From: Bacteroidales bacterium
GTDB taxonomy: Bacteria; Bacteroidota; Bacteroidia; Bacteroidales; WCHB1-69
NCBI GenBank assembly: GCA_012519525.1
Contig: JAAYQB010000018.1
Coordinates: forward strand, 1-33,808
DNA: 33,808 bases
Direction of reading: 5' to 3'
Numbering within the stretch: position 1 is the first letter of the stretch; each line of letters begins with the position of its first letter. A model generated the notes under the pieces. The model ran no database searches, was not told the DNA's origin, and saw nothing but the letters and a program-made list of their open reading frames with translations. Shown in pieces: positions 8,047 through 16,744 of the stretch. A program made the position numbers and the translations under genes.

Positions 8047-8502
8047 ATGAACAAAAATTTGTTATATATCGCTTTGCGTTGGGGGGCTATTATAGGAATA
8101 TTACAAATAATTTCTATTTGTTTGCAAGTTTATTTCTTTCAAGATGCATTATCCTCCCTTACTAAAGGAACCAAAATAGCCACTTTATTAATCTCATTTT
8201 GCTTTATCTATTGTGCTATTTATGAGTATAAAAAAACTTTTGACTCATCAAAACCTTTTCCCTTGCTGCATGCTGTTTATGTAGGAGTATTGGCATCTTT
8301 ATTTTTTACTGTTATTTTTATACTCCTTTTCTTTTTAGTTAAACTTATTGACTCTTCTAATCCCATATTCGTTATAAATGCACAATTAATAAATGATCTT
8401 CAATATCTTAATCTTTATTTTTTTGCTGTAGCTATCATTTTAGCTGTTTTTATGCAACGAAAAGAAGAAGACACGGAACATTCAAATAATGAAAATAAAT
8501 AA
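8047..8502 (+). CDS. DUF4199-type small membrane protein
   Basis: A 151-residue protein with four predicted membrane helices (about 7-27, 40-57, 70-95 and 118-138) and a short charged tail rich in Glu and Asn. The overall pattern matches the DUF4199 family of Bacteroidota, whose function is unknown; this is a recognition call from helix spacing and context. The ATG at 8047 is chosen because a consensus -7 box lies at 8023-8030. The codons upstream encode a Lys-rich stretch that does not look like a membrane-protein N-terminus. It is the first gene of a run: the glycosyltransferase starts 6 bases after its stop. Confidence 0.7.
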   Translation: MNKNLLYIALRWGAIIGILQIISICLQVYFFQDALSSLTKGTKIATLLISFCFIYCAIYEYKKTFDSSKPFPLLHAVYVGVLASLFFTVIFILLFFLVKLIDSSNPIFVINAQLINDLQYLNLYFFAVAIILAVFMQRKEEDTEHSNNENK

Positions 8503-8508
8503 TACGCT

Positions 8509-9468
8509 ATGGATATTTCAGTTGTAATTCCTTTATTGAACGAAGAAGAATCCTTGCCCGAATTAGCGCAATGGATAAAAAAAGTAATGGACCAAAATAA
8601 TTTTTCGTATGAAATTTTATTTATTGACGATGGCAGCAGCGATAATTCGTGGAAAGTCATAGAAGACTTAGGCAAAGAAAACTCAAACATTAAAGGCATA
8701 CGTTTTCAAAGAAATTATGGAAAATCGGCAGCTTTAAATGTAGGCTTTGAAGCAACGCAAGGCAATGTTGTTATTACTATGGATGCCGATTTGCAAGACA
8801 GCCCCGATGAAATTCCGGAACTCTATAAAATGATAAAAGAAGAAGGTTACGATTTGGTTTCCGGCTGGAAAAAAGTGAGATATGATTCAAAATGGGCTAA
8901 AAACATCCCTTCAAAATTCTTCAATTGGACAACTCGCAAAATATCAAAAATCAAACTACATGATTTTAATTGCGGATTAAAAGCCTATCATTCGGATGTG
9001 GTAAAAACTATTGAGGTTTATGGTGAAATGCATCGTTATATTCCCGTCATAGCAAAATGGGCTGGTTTTCTTCGTATTGGCGAAAAAGTCGTTATTCATC
9101 AAAAAAGAAAATACGGAACAACAAAATTTGGTTGGAACCGCTTTATTAATGGATATTTGGATTTAATATCCATTATGTTTGTCTCTAAATTCGGAAAAAA
9201 ACCTATGCACTTTTTTGGCGTAGGAGGCACTTTATCTTTTTTTATAGGTTTCGTCATAACAATATGGCTCATTATTCAAAAATTAATCAATATGGCTTAC
9301 AACATACCCTACTACCGACAAGTAACCGACCAACCATTGTTTTATTTAGCACTATTAGCAATGATAATTGGTGTTCAATTGTTTCTAACAGGATTTTTAG
9401 GCGAAATGATTTCAAGAAATTCACCTGAAAGAAACAAATACATTATTCGAGCTAAAAACAACTTCTAA
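8509..9468 (+). CDS. Family 2 glycosyltransferase with C-terminal membrane anchor (DPM1/GtrB-like)
   Basis: A 319-residue inverting GT2 enzyme. The GT-A domain starts at residue 2 with SVVIPLLNEEESLPEL. The nucleotide-binding Asp pair lies in FIDDGSSD, and the DxD-type metal motif in MDADLQDSPDE. HDFNCGLKAY and the KYGTTKFGW segment match the polyprenyl-phosphate glycosyltransferase group. Two membrane helices (about 235-260 and 285-305) anchor the C-terminus. The likely reaction is transfer of a sugar from UDP- or GDP-sugar to polyprenyl phosphate for envelope glycan modification; the sugar is not predictable. The stop overlaps the next start by one base (TAATG), which implies coupled translation. 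Confidence 0.88.
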   Translation: MDISVVIPLLNEEESLPELAQWIKKVMDQNNFSYEILFIDDGSSDNSWKVIEDLGKENSNIKGIRFQRNYGKSAALNVGFEATQGNVVITMDADLQDSPDEIPELYKMIKEEGYDLVSGWKKVRYDSKWAKNIPSKFFNWTTRKISKIKLHDFNCGLKAYHSDVVKTIEVYGEMHRYIPVIAKWAGFLRIGEKVVIHQKRKYGTTKFGWNRFINGYLDLISIMFVSKFGKKPMHFFGVGGTLSFFIGFVITIWLIIQKLINMAYNIPYYRQVTDQPLFYLALLAMIIGVQLFLTGFLGEMISRNSPERNKYIIRAKNNF

Positions 9469-10433
9469 TGGAAGAAACGATTTTTTCAATAGAAGAACAT
9501 CATTGGCATGTTATTCTAAATCCCAATGCTTTATCTAAAAAAAACTTAAGCTATTTTGGCTCTATCAAACAAAAACTTAACGAATTAAAACTGACTTATA
9601 CGGCACACGTTGCCGAATCGTGCAATTCCGGAATCGAAACCGTAAAAAAACTTTGTTTACAAGGTGCAAGACACTTTATCGCTGTCGGTGGCGATGGGAC
9701 TATCAACGAGGTGATTAACGGCATATTTTATTCCGAAATCCCAAGCAAAGAAGTATATGTAGCTGTCATTCCTATTGGCACAGGCAACGATTGGGCACGC
9801 ACACACAATTATCCTGCTCACTATTTAAACGCAATGGACAAAATAAGCGAAGCTCGTTTCATACAACATGATATCGGCTTAGTTGAAACAATTAATAATA
9901 ACTCAACTACTCATAAACGTTATTTTATTAATATTGCAGGCTTTGGGTTTGATTCCGCCGTCATACGGGAAGTAAACAAAAACAAATCAAAAGTATTTTC
10001 TAAAACAGTGTATTTATTAAGTTTACTAAAAATTTTGTTTACCTATAAAGCTATCCGATTAACAATAAAAACAGCCGATACTTCTTTAACCGAAGATATA
10101 TTTACCATTGCTGTCGGAATATGCCAATACAATGGAAATGGTATGCGACAAGTTCCAACGGCAAACCCTGTAGATGGAAAATTCGATATAGCCATTATAA
10201 AAAAAATATCGCCTTTCAAAGTCATCGCCAACATCAAAAGGCTGTATGACGGTTCTCATCTGCAAGTAGTCAAAGAAGCTATAAGTTTACAATCCGACAC
10301 TGTTACTATCACAGCTACACCTCATTGTGTAGGTGAAGTTGAAGGTGAATTATTAGCGATAGGCGATTATCGCATCTCAATTTTACCATCGTCTATTAAT
10401 ATTATGTCAATGAATAAAAACTGGTGGATATGA
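9468..10433 (+). CDS. Diacylglycerol kinase-like lipid kinase (YegS/DgkB/BmrU family)
   Basis: A 321-residue lipid kinase of normal length. The N-terminal DAGK catalytic domain has HVILNPNALSKKN (phosphate-binding region), the glycine-rich GGDGTINEVINGI motif near residue 75, and IPIGTGNDWARTH with the conserved GTGND. The C-terminal beta-sandwich includes GICQYNGNGMRQVPTANPVDGKFDIAI, typical of the family. It probably phosphorylates diacylglycerol or a related lipid, recycling lipid released by envelope synthesis. It is joined to its neighbours by overlaps of 1 base upstream and 4 bases downstream (ATGA). The substrate is not certain, as sphingosine-kinase-like activities occur in the family. 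Confidence 0.88.
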   Translation: MEETIFSIEEHHWHVILNPNALSKKNLSYFGSIKQKLNELKLTYTAHVAESCNSGIETVKKLCLQGARHFIAVGGDGTINEVINGIFYSEIPSKEVYVAVIPIGTGNDWARTHNYPAHYLNAMDKISEARFIQHDIGLVETINNNSTTHKRYFINIAGFGFDSAVIREVNKNKSKVFSKTVYLLSLLKILFTYKAIRLTIKTADTSLTEDIFTIAVGICQYNGNGMRQVPTANPVDGKFDIAIIKKISPFKVIANIKRLYDGSHLQVVKEAISLQSDTVTITATPHCVGEVEGELLAIGDYRISILPSSINIMSMNKNWWI

Positions 10434-11224
10434 AAAAATTTTATTTAACATTATTTTTCACTTACTTTTTAACAGTATTTTCTTTTTCTCAAAACATCAA
10501 TTTTGAAAAAGACAGTATTGCATTATTAGAAATGCAGCCCGTCAGCATAACACAATTAGAAATCCCTTATTGCAATCAGGAAGATGTTATTTCTCACACC
10601 GGATTTTCGCTCCTCTATAGCAATCAACACAAACAAGCTCATTGGGTAGCTTACCAATTGACAAAGGAAAAAACTGCCAAAGCAGTAGAAAGAGGCAGTT
10701 CGTTTCGTCCTGATCCTAAGGTCAGTACCGGAACAGCTAATAACAATGACTATAAAGGCAGCGGCTACGATAGAGGACATTTAGCCCCTGCGGCAGACAT
10801 GGCATGGTCGTCTAAAAGTATGAAATCTTCTTTTTATTACAGTAATATTAGCCCACAAGTTCCTGATTTTAATAGAGGTATTTGGAAAAAATTAGAAGCA
10901 TTAATACGTACATGGGCTACCGACAACGACACCATTTATGTTATTACAGGTCCTATTTTAGAAGAGCAATTGCCAACAATAGGGAAAAACAAAGTATCGG
11001 TTCCAGCTGCCTACTACAAAGTAATACTCGATTATACTCTTCCTACTATTAAAGCTATCGCATTTATTATTCCCAATGAAAAAAGCAATTTACCGCTTAC
11101 ACATTATGTGGTAAGTGTTGATGAAGTAGAAAAAATTACCGAAATTGATTTTTTTCACCGTCTCCCCGACGAGCAAGAAGCAATCATAGAAAGAACTGTT
11201 TGCAAATCTTTATGGTCGTGGTAG
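10430..11224 (+). CDS. Secreted DNA/RNA non-specific endonuclease (NucA/Serratia nuclease family)
   Basis: A 264-residue nuclease with a signal peptide (about 1-20, ending FSFSQ). The family motif D114-R-G-H117 is followed by LAPAADM, with His117 the general base. Asn148 would bind the metal and Glu156 lies eight residues on, the spacing seen in Serratia nuclease. SNISPQ precedes Asn148. It would degrade DNA and RNA outside the cytoplasm, for nutrient or phosphate recovery. The ATG at 10430 overlaps the lipid kinase stop by 4 bases and is preferred over the GTG two codons earlier. It faces nadC tail to tail with only 8 bases between the stops. Confidence 0.92.
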   Translation: MKKFYLTLFFTYFLTVFSFSQNINFEKDSIALLEMQPVSITQLEIPYCNQEDVISHTGFSLLYSNQHKQAHWVAYQLTKEKTAKAVERGSSFRPDPKVSTGTANNNDYKGSGYDRGHLAPAADMAWSSKSMKSSFYYSNISPQVPDFNRGIWKKLEALIRTWATDNDTIYVITGPILEEQLPTIGKNKVSVPAAYYKVILDYTLPTIKAIAFIIPNEKSNLPLTHYVVSVDEVEKITEIDFFHRLPDEQEAIIERTVCKSLWSW

Positions 11225-11232
11225 TTGGTGTT

Positions 11233-12066
11233 TTAAATAGCTTTTAAACTTAAATCAAGACTTTTCGCTTTATTGGTCAATGCTCCAACCGAAATAAAAT
11301 CAACACCTGTTTTAGCATACGCTAAAATCGTTTCTTCTGTGATATTTCCGGATGCTTCTGTTTCATAACGCTTATTGACCAATGCTACAGCTTCTTTCAC
11401 TTTTTCGGGGGTAAAATTATCGAACATTATACGGAAAAATCCACCTAAACGCAAAGCTTCTTTTACTTCTTCTATGCTTCGTGTTTCAATTTCTATTTTA
11501 AGATTCAGTCCTTTTTCTTTCAGGTAATAATTGGTTTTTTCTAAGGCATTTTTCAATCCTCCTGCAAAATCAATATGATTATCTTTGAGCATAATCATAT
11601 CGTACAAACCCATACGATGATTACAGCCACCACCAATTTTTACCGCCATTTTTTCTAATATTCTAAAATTGGGCGTTGTTTTTCTTGTATCTAACAAGCG
11701 GGCTCCTGTTCCGGCAATGAGTGAATTATAATAAGCCGTTTTAGTAGCAATACCACTCATTCGCTGCATGATGTTTAAGACAAGACGCTCTGCCGTTAAA
11801 ATGGATTGTACTTTTCCACTTACAATAAATACAATATCTCCTTTTTTTATTTTTTCTCCATCGTGTATGCGAATTTCCATTTTCAAATTTTCATCCACAA
11901 TAGAAAAAACTTTTTCAGCAACCTCTACGCCTGCAATAATTCCATTTTCTTTCACTATTAATTGAGAACTCCCTATGATATTGGGTAGAATGGATAGTAA
12001 AGACGAGTGATCACAGTCTCCAACATCTTCTTGTAAAGCGTTTAGGATTATTTTCTCGATTGACAT
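11233..12066 (-). CDS. nadC: Nicotinate-nucleotide pyrophosphorylase (carboxylating), quinolinate phosphoribosyltransferase
   Basis: A 277-residue enzyme of normal length that converts quinolinate and PRPP to nicotinate mononucleotide in de novo NAD synthesis. The N-terminal domain carries EDVGDCDHSS. The catalytic region contains RMSGIATKT, LDTRKTTPNFR, KIGGGCNHRMGLYDMIMLKDNHI, the Glu-rich IEIETRSIEE and IMFDNFTPE, all signatures of NadC, followed by SVGALTNKAKSLDLSL near the end. The start codon lies inside the end of the DUF4783-type gene (19-base overlap), so the two are probably translationally coupled. The other de novo NAD genes (nadA, nadB) are not in the window. Confidence 0.96.
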   Translation of the reverse strand: MSIEKIILNALQEDVGDCDHSSLLSILPNIIGSSQLIVKENGIIAGVEVAEKVFSIVDENLKMEIRIHDGEKIKKGDIVFIVSGKVQSILTAERLVLNIMQRMSGIATKTAYYNSLIAGTGARLLDTRKTTPNFRILEKMAVKIGGGCNHRMGLYDMIMLKDNHIDFAGGLKNALEKTNYYLKEKGLNLKIEIETRSIEEVKEALRLGGFFRIMFDNFTPEKVKEAVALVNKRYETEASGNITEETILAYAKTGVDFISVGALTNKAKSLDLSLKAI

Positions 12067-12482
12067 TGTTTGTTTTTCGATATTTTTAGTTCATAAATTC
12101 GTTCGCGTTTTGCAAAAGTATTATCTTTTTTAATCAGATAATATATCCTATATTTACAACCATAAATAGCAGTATAAGTGGCTATAACAAATTCAGAATT
12201 ATCTTTCGTTATTCCTTCTTGATTAATTTCAAATGCTTTAGGTGGGTTTTTAGCAAAAAAATCCGATAAAATTGATTCGGCTTGTGAACGACTATACGTA
12301 CCTTCTACGCATTCATAACACATATTGACCATTTCGTTCAAAAAAGGTGATAGTAAACTTGCTTTCCCTTTTATAAAAGCGTCTTTCACCTCTGATTTGA
12401 TAGAACTTTCCATAAAGAATATACTTCCTGTGGAAATAATAAAAACAAATAAAAGCAAAAAAGAATATTGATATCTTTTCAT
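12048..12482 (-). CDS. DUF4783-type small secreted protein
   Basis: A 144-residue protein with an N-terminal hydrophobic signal or anchor segment (MKRYQYSFLLLFVFIISTGS) and a compact alpha/beta domain of about 110 residues. SEVKDAFIKGKASLLSPFLNE begins the domain, and YSRSQAESILSDFFAKNPP lies in the middle, a pattern I associate with Bacteroidota DUF4783 proteins, which are often found next to nadC. The function is unknown. The Met at 12482 is chosen because it begins a normal signal peptide; the open frame runs 16 codons further up with a hydrophobic but unusual sequence. It overlaps nadC by 19 bases and follows the Ig-like lipoprotein gene after about 54 bases. Confidence 0.75.
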   Translation of the reverse strand: MKRYQYSFLLLFVFIISTGSIFFMESSIKSEVKDAFIKGKASLLSPFLNEMVNMCYECVEGTYSRSQAESILSDFFAKNPPKAFEINQEGITKDNSEFVIATYTAIYGCKYRIYYLIKKDNTFAKRERIYELKISKNKQCQSRK

Positions 12483-12536
12483 AATTATTATAGCAAAATA
12501 ACATAGAAAACAATACAAAAACCAAACCAAATTTGC

Positions 12537-14303
12537 TTACTCCACTAAAAACTCTTCTTCAATTGTCCAATTTGGTTTAATATCAATAGGTTTTGAAAAA
12601 TAAATTATTTTCTCAGGTTGTTGTTTTTCCAAATATTTTCCCGTATCCCATTTATTATTACGATTGCTATCAATAATAATCCGAATTTTATATTTTCCAG
12701 CATCTAAAAACTCATATATAATCGTAGTATCGCTATTTATTGTATGTTCTTTTATAATTTCTTCTTTTTCATTAATAAGCTGAACAATATGATTATCGCT
12801 TATTGTTAATTGGTAAGAAATACGAAATTCTCCGTAATCTTTCGGAATTTTTGTTTTAAACATTACATCCATCGTGTCATTATAGGTGCCGAAATAAGAA
12901 ATAAAAACAGAATCGTTACAAAATAAACGATAATTTTTATTATATTTCCACTGATAATCAACAACTAAATTAGTGTACAAACTGTCTTCAAAATAAATAA
13001 TAGGCGATAAAGTATCATAAACATCAATTTCTACAATGGAATCGTTGTCGTTGGTATCTTTTAAAACAATTTGCCTTTTATCTTTCAGCAATTCTAACAA
13101 TTGAATTTGTTTCAAATCCACTTCTTTGACCGGATAATCAAATGTTATCAGCAAACGTTTATTGATTTCTCCTTGGTGTAAAACAGTGGGATTAAAAGTG
13201 TTGCGTTTAACATCGGTTGTATCCCTTCTTTTACGTTGAAAAGCAGCTTGTTTTTTTGCTGACGGATTAAAAGTTACGGTATCAAATACTTTATCGTTAG
13301 CCATAACTATAAAATCAATTTCCTCATTAATTGTATCTTTAAAATAGACATCTACTGTGTCTTTGGTTTTATTCAATCTCCATAAATAAGCATCGTTGCC
13401 GATGGACTGTAAAGGCAATAATTGAAATTGGTCAATAGGTGAGGAAAATATAAAGTGATGATAATTATCTTTCACTAAGGTTCTTCGTAAAAATTTTAAA
13501 GTAGTATCTTTTTCCATAAAAAGAAACAATTCTATTTTATTAGAATCAATAAATTCTTTATCAATTACTTCAACACTATCCACTAATATCATTGGAACTT
13601 CATAAGAAGTAGGAAAGGCATCGTAAAAAGCAATCTCTTCATCGGGAAGGTCGAATTGTTTATTAAAATTATTGTCTTTTAAAGCAAATATCAAAAAAGA
13701 GCGTTTTGGCAAATGATGAAATTCAAAGTTTCCTTTGCTATCGGTATAGGTGTAATAAACGGGTCTTTCAATAATAGGTGCCGAATCGTTTGTAGATTCG
13801 TATAACATAATCGCTATTTTGCTCTTAGGTTCCATTGTATAAGCATCTTTCAAAACACCTGCTAACATACACGAATCCATAGCGTTACCTGTAGAAAAAA
13901 CAAATTTATCCGACAGCAACATATTTCCTTCCGTAATATCTTTGACGGCTTCAGCTAAAATAATGGTATAAGTTGTATTGGAATCTAATTTTTCTTTAAA
14001 TTTAATTATCAATGACTTTCCCTTAATATAATAATCGGGATTTTCATTCAAGGAAGGTGTGATGATAATATTTTCGATAGGAGAAGCCAAAGAAAAATAC
14101 TCGTTGAAACGAAGCTTTATTTCTTTTCCCTTAAAATTTTTGGTGTAATTTTCGGGTTTTGTTGCTAAAATAAATGGAGGCTGAATGTCTTTATCTCCAC
14201 CTGTAAGTGTTGCATGGCTTGCACAAGAAAACACTAACACACAAGCAATTACTGTAAACGCTAACGACAATAAATAAGCTGATATTTTCTTATGGTATCT
14301 CAT
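12537..14303 (-). CDS. Ig-like (Big_5/SbsA) domain lipoprotein
   Basis: A 588-residue predicted outer-membrane or periplasmic lipoprotein. The signal peptide ends in a lipobox-like LVFSC, so the Cys near residue 27 would be lipidated. It is followed by the segment TGGDKDIQPPFILATKPEN and an SbsA/Big_5-type Ig domain (about 45-135; IKLRFNEYFSL, LDSNTTYTIILAEAVKDITEGN), a common layout in Bacteroidota. The middle includes a prealbumin-like beta region (GNFEFHHLPKRSFLIFALKD), and the C-terminus has similar beta-rich material (DAGKYKIRIIIDSNRNNKWD). The function is unknown. A strong promoter lies so close to the ATG that the mRNA may be nearly leaderless. It is probably the first gene of an operon with the DUF4783-type gene and nadC. 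Confidence 0.82.
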   Translation of the reverse strand: MRYHKKISAYLLSLAFTVIACVLVFSCASHATLTGGDKDIQPPFILATKPENYTKNFKGKEIKLRFNEYFSLASPIENIIITPSLNENPDYYIKGKSLIIKFKEKLDSNTTYTIILAEAVKDITEGNMLLSDKFVFSTGNAMDSCMLAGVLKDAYTMEPKSKIAIMLYESTNDSAPIIERPVYYTYTDSKGNFEFHHLPKRSFLIFALKDNNFNKQFDLPDEEIAFYDAFPTSYEVPMILVDSVEVIDKEFIDSNKIELFLFMEKDTTLKFLRRTLVKDNYHHFIFSSPIDQFQLLPLQSIGNDAYLWRLNKTKDTVDVYFKDTINEEIDFIVMANDKVFDTVTFNPSAKKQAAFQRKRRDTTDVKRNTFNPTVLHQGEINKRLLITFDYPVKEVDLKQIQLLELLKDKRQIVLKDTNDNDSIVEIDVYDTLSPIIYFEDSLYTNLVVDYQWKYNKNYRLFCNDSVFISYFGTYNDTMDVMFKTKIPKDYGEFRISYQLTISDNHIVQLINEKEEIIKEHTINSDTTIIYEFLDAGKYKIRIIIDSNRNNKWDTGKYLEKQQPEKIIYFSKPIDIKPNWTIEEEFLVE

Positions 14304-14307
14304 ACTG

Positions 14308-14340
14308 CAAAAATACCTTTTTTATATGCACAAAAACAAA
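14308..14340 (-). promoter_or_regulatory. Promoter directly abutting the Ig-like lipoprotein start codon
   Basis: On the minus strand: TTTG (14337-14340), 21 bases, TATTTTTG (14308-14315). Only four bases separate the -7 box from the ATG at 14303, so the transcript should begin at or within a few bases of the start codon. Confidence 0.6.
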
Positions 14341-14387
14341 AAACAAATCACTATTGATTAAAAATAAAGAGAATTTTAAATTTCAAC

Positions 14388-14416
14388 AAAAAAACGCCTA
14401 CTATTCAATAGGCGTT
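14388..14416 (-). terminator. Intrinsic terminator of kbl
   Basis: AACGCCTA (14393-14400) pairs with TAGGCGTT (14409-14416) around an 8-base loop. Read on the minus strand the hairpin is followed by seven T (14388-14394), 29 bases after the kbl stop. Confidence 0.85.
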
Positions 14417-14444
14417 ATCTACTTAATCACAAAAATAATCTTTT

Positions 14445-15635
14445 TTACTTGATTACTTTAAGTTCTTTTCCTATTTTAATAAAAGCATTCACAGCTTTAT
14501 CAAGATGTTCTTTTTCATGAACTGCCGAAAGTTGAACGCGTATACGTGCTTGATCTTTCGGTACTATAGGGAAACTAAATCCTATTACATAAACACCTTC
14601 TTCTAACAGTTTATCGGCAAATTGACCTGCCAAAGCTGCATCATATAACATAACCGCACAAATCGCCGATTGCGTATCTTTAATATCAAAACCTGCCGCT
14701 TTCATTTTAGCAATAAAATATTCGGTGTTAGCATGCAGTTTATCTTGCAATTCGTTGGTTTCGTCCATCATTTCAAACATGCGAACGCCGGCAGCTGCTA
14801 CCATAGGCGGAATAGAATTAGAGAACAAATAAGGACGTGAACGTTGGCGTAATATTTCAATAATTTCTTTTTTCCCTGTCGTAAAACCACCAATTGCTCC
14901 ACCAAAAGCCTTACCTAATGTTCCTGTAATGATTTCTACCTTTCCTCTACAATTATAAAGTTCAGTAACTCCTCTACCCGTCTTTCCAACTACTCCCGCC
15001 GAATGACTTTCGTCTACCATAATCATAGCTCCGTATTTTTCAGCTAATTTGATTATTTCCGTTAAAGGTGCTACATTGCCATCCATCGAAAATACGCCAT
15101 CGGTAGCTATTAATCGAAAACGGCATTTTTGAGCATCTTGCAATTGTTTTTCTAAATCAGCCATATCGGCATTTTTATAACGGAAACGTTGTGCTTTACA
15201 TAATCTTACTCCGTCAATAATAGAAGCATGATTCAACGAGTCGGATAAAATAGCGTCTTCATCTGTTAATATGGTTTCGAAAAGACCTGTATTAGCATCA
15301 AAACATGAAGCGTACAATATAGCATCTTCGGTTCCGAAAAAATTGGCTATTTTTTCTTCTAATTTTTTATGCAAATCGGAAGTTCCGCAAATAAATCGTA
15401 CCGAAGCCATTCCATAAGCTCGTTCTTTAAGCGTTTTAATGGCTGCATCAACTAACTGGGAACTATTGGCTAATCCCAAATAGTTATTGGCACAAAAATT
15501 TAAAACTTCTTTACCCGTATTGACTTTAATTTTTGAATATTGAGGCGAAACCAATATACGTTCACTTTTATAAGTTCCTGCCGCTTTAATATCTTCTATC
15601 TGGTTTTTTAAATGCTTTTGAAATTCTTTATACAT
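14445..15635 (-). CDS. kbl: Glycine C-acetyltransferase (2-amino-3-ketobutyrate CoA ligase)
   Basis: A 396-residue PLP enzyme of the alpha-oxoamine synthase family, the exact usual length for Kbl. It cleaves 2-amino-3-ketobutyrate with CoA to glycine and acetyl-CoA, the second step of threonine breakdown. Recognisable parts are LNFCANNYLGLANS, GMASVRFICGTSDLHKKLE, the VDESHSAGVVGKTGRGV segment with the PLP-contacting Asp and His, and the Schiff-base lysine in ITGTLGKAFGGAIGG (about residue 243). 8-amino-7-oxononanoate synthase is the main alternative, but the N-terminal MYKEFQKHLKNQIEDIKAAGTYK pattern fits Kbl better. It is a single-gene unit with its own -7 box and terminator; threonine dehydrogenase is not adjacent. 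Confidence 0.93.
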   Translation of the reverse strand: MYKEFQKHLKNQIEDIKAAGTYKSERILVSPQYSKIKVNTGKEVLNFCANNYLGLANSSQLVDAAIKTLKERAYGMASVRFICGTSDLHKKLEEKIANFFGTEDAILYASCFDANTGLFETILTDEDAILSDSLNHASIIDGVRLCKAQRFRYKNADMADLEKQLQDAQKCRFRLIATDGVFSMDGNVAPLTEIIKLAEKYGAMIMVDESHSAGVVGKTGRGVTELYNCRGKVEIITGTLGKAFGGAIGGFTTGKKEIIEILRQRSRPYLFSNSIPPMVAAAGVRMFEMMDETNELQDKLHANTEYFIAKMKAAGFDIKDTQSAICAVMLYDAALAGQFADKLLEEGVYVIGFSFPIVPKDQARIRVQLSAVHEKEHLDKAVNAFIKIGKELKVIK

Positions 15636-15676
15636 ATTTATATTTTTTTAGATAAATGAGTAAAATAATCTAAATG

Positions 15677-15684
15677 CAAAAATA
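15677..15684 (-). promoter_or_regulatory. -7 box of the kbl promoter
   Basis: TATTTTTG on the minus strand, an exact TAnnTTTG match about 41 bases before the kbl ATG. The -33 position has only ATG in place of TTG. Confidence 0.5.
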
Positions 15685-15775
15685 CACAAAATTTAGGTAA
15701 TAGGCATGAAAATACTTTTTTATTTTTATAAAAAAATAATCAATAAAAAACAAGAAGTGATAAACAAAAGCTAAA

Positions 15776-16723
15776 CTACTCTTTAATAAACTGTTTACTT
15801 GTAATCAATTTATCATTAACCAACACATTAATAAAATAAGAACCTTTAGCGTATTTGGCTACATTTAATTGATAGCTATCACCACTAACAATAGCTCTTT
15901 CTATTTCTTTTCCCGTATAATCATATACGAAGATTGTGGCATTGATTGCTTGTTCAAAAGATAGCTTCAAATTATCTTTTGCCGGATTAGGCGAAACAAT
16001 TATTACTGTTTCCGGCATCATTAGCTCTCTTACATTTTGTTCATAACCAAAAGCTACATCATCTATATAGAGCGTACTTCCGTCTTGTCCTTTGCACTGC
16101 ATGAGCGTTTCTATACTTGTAAAGTCATAACCTGCACTCGCAGCAAAAACAACAACTATCGAATCGGGTGTTGACTGCTGACTGTAATCAATAGAAATAT
16201 TAAACTGTGTCCAAGCATTAACATCGCTGTATATCACCATTTTTCCACCTCCTATTTTAGTTCCTCCCTTTTTTAGAAAAACCTCTATGGCTGCCGAATC
16301 GCCTTTTACTAATTGGCATTTATACCAACCTGTAAATTGCAAAGGCTTATGCGTAAATGGCTTTCCCATAATACAATCCATACCTATAAAATCGATGTGT
16401 AAAGTTGCCGCTGCTCCCGGTAAAAATAATTTTTCACCAAAAGTCATTGTGTTTGATACTAACTTCAAAGCATAATTTCCATCAATAGCATCTTCGGTAC
16501 GAAAAGCAGTTAAAGGTGCATCGCCTTGATCACCACTCAGTTCGTGTAGCTGATTCAGCGTAGAGAGAAAATAATCGTCTTTAAAATCCCAATAATCGGT
16601 TTTTCCAGGATTAGGATTGGTGAAAAATTCCCAATTTTTTTCAAAACTTCCATCCGGAAAAGTTTGTGCACATAAAGTGAAACTTGCTGTTAGGGCTAAG
16701 CCTATTAAAATATTTTTATTCAT
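15776..16723 (-). CDS. T9SS-secreted protein with PCMD-like domain
   Basis: A 315-residue exported protein. It has a signal peptide (about 1-19, ending TLCA), a PCMD-like (putative carbohydrate-metabolism, jelly-roll-type) domain at about 22-230, and a type IX secretion C-terminal sorting domain at about 237-315. PCMD-like features are FPDGSFEKNWEFF at the start and GSTLYIDDVAFGY at the end. The sorting domain has VSPNPAKDNLKLSF, IFVYDYTGKEIERA, and the closing GSYFINVLVNDKLITSKQF. It should be carried to the cell surface or released. It starts 21 bases after the TonB-dependent receptor stop and is probably the last gene of a three-gene unit. The ligand is unknown; the PCMD call is by pattern and needs a profile search. 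Confidence 0.78.
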   Translation of the reverse strand: MNKNILIGLALTASFTLCAQTFPDGSFEKNWEFFTNPNPGKTDYWDFKDDYFLSTLNQLHELSGDQGDAPLTAFRTEDAIDGNYALKLVSNTMTFGEKLFLPGAAATLHIDFIGMDCIMGKPFTHKPLQFTGWYKCQLVKGDSAAIEVFLKKGGTKIGGGKMVIYSDVNAWTQFNISIDYSQQSTPDSIVVVFAASAGYDFTSIETLMQCKGQDGSTLYIDDVAFGYEQNVRELMMPETVIIVSPNPAKDNLKLSFEQAINATIFVYDYTGKEIERAIVSGDSYQLNVAKYAKGSYFINVLVNDKLITSKQFIKE

Positions 16724-16744
16724 GACTTTTAAATTTATATTTTG

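Noticed and set aside
12483..12530. 16-codon N-terminal extension of the DUF4783-type gene
   Set aside because: The Met at 12482 begins a standard signal peptide; the extension would put a second hydrophobic stretch in front of it.
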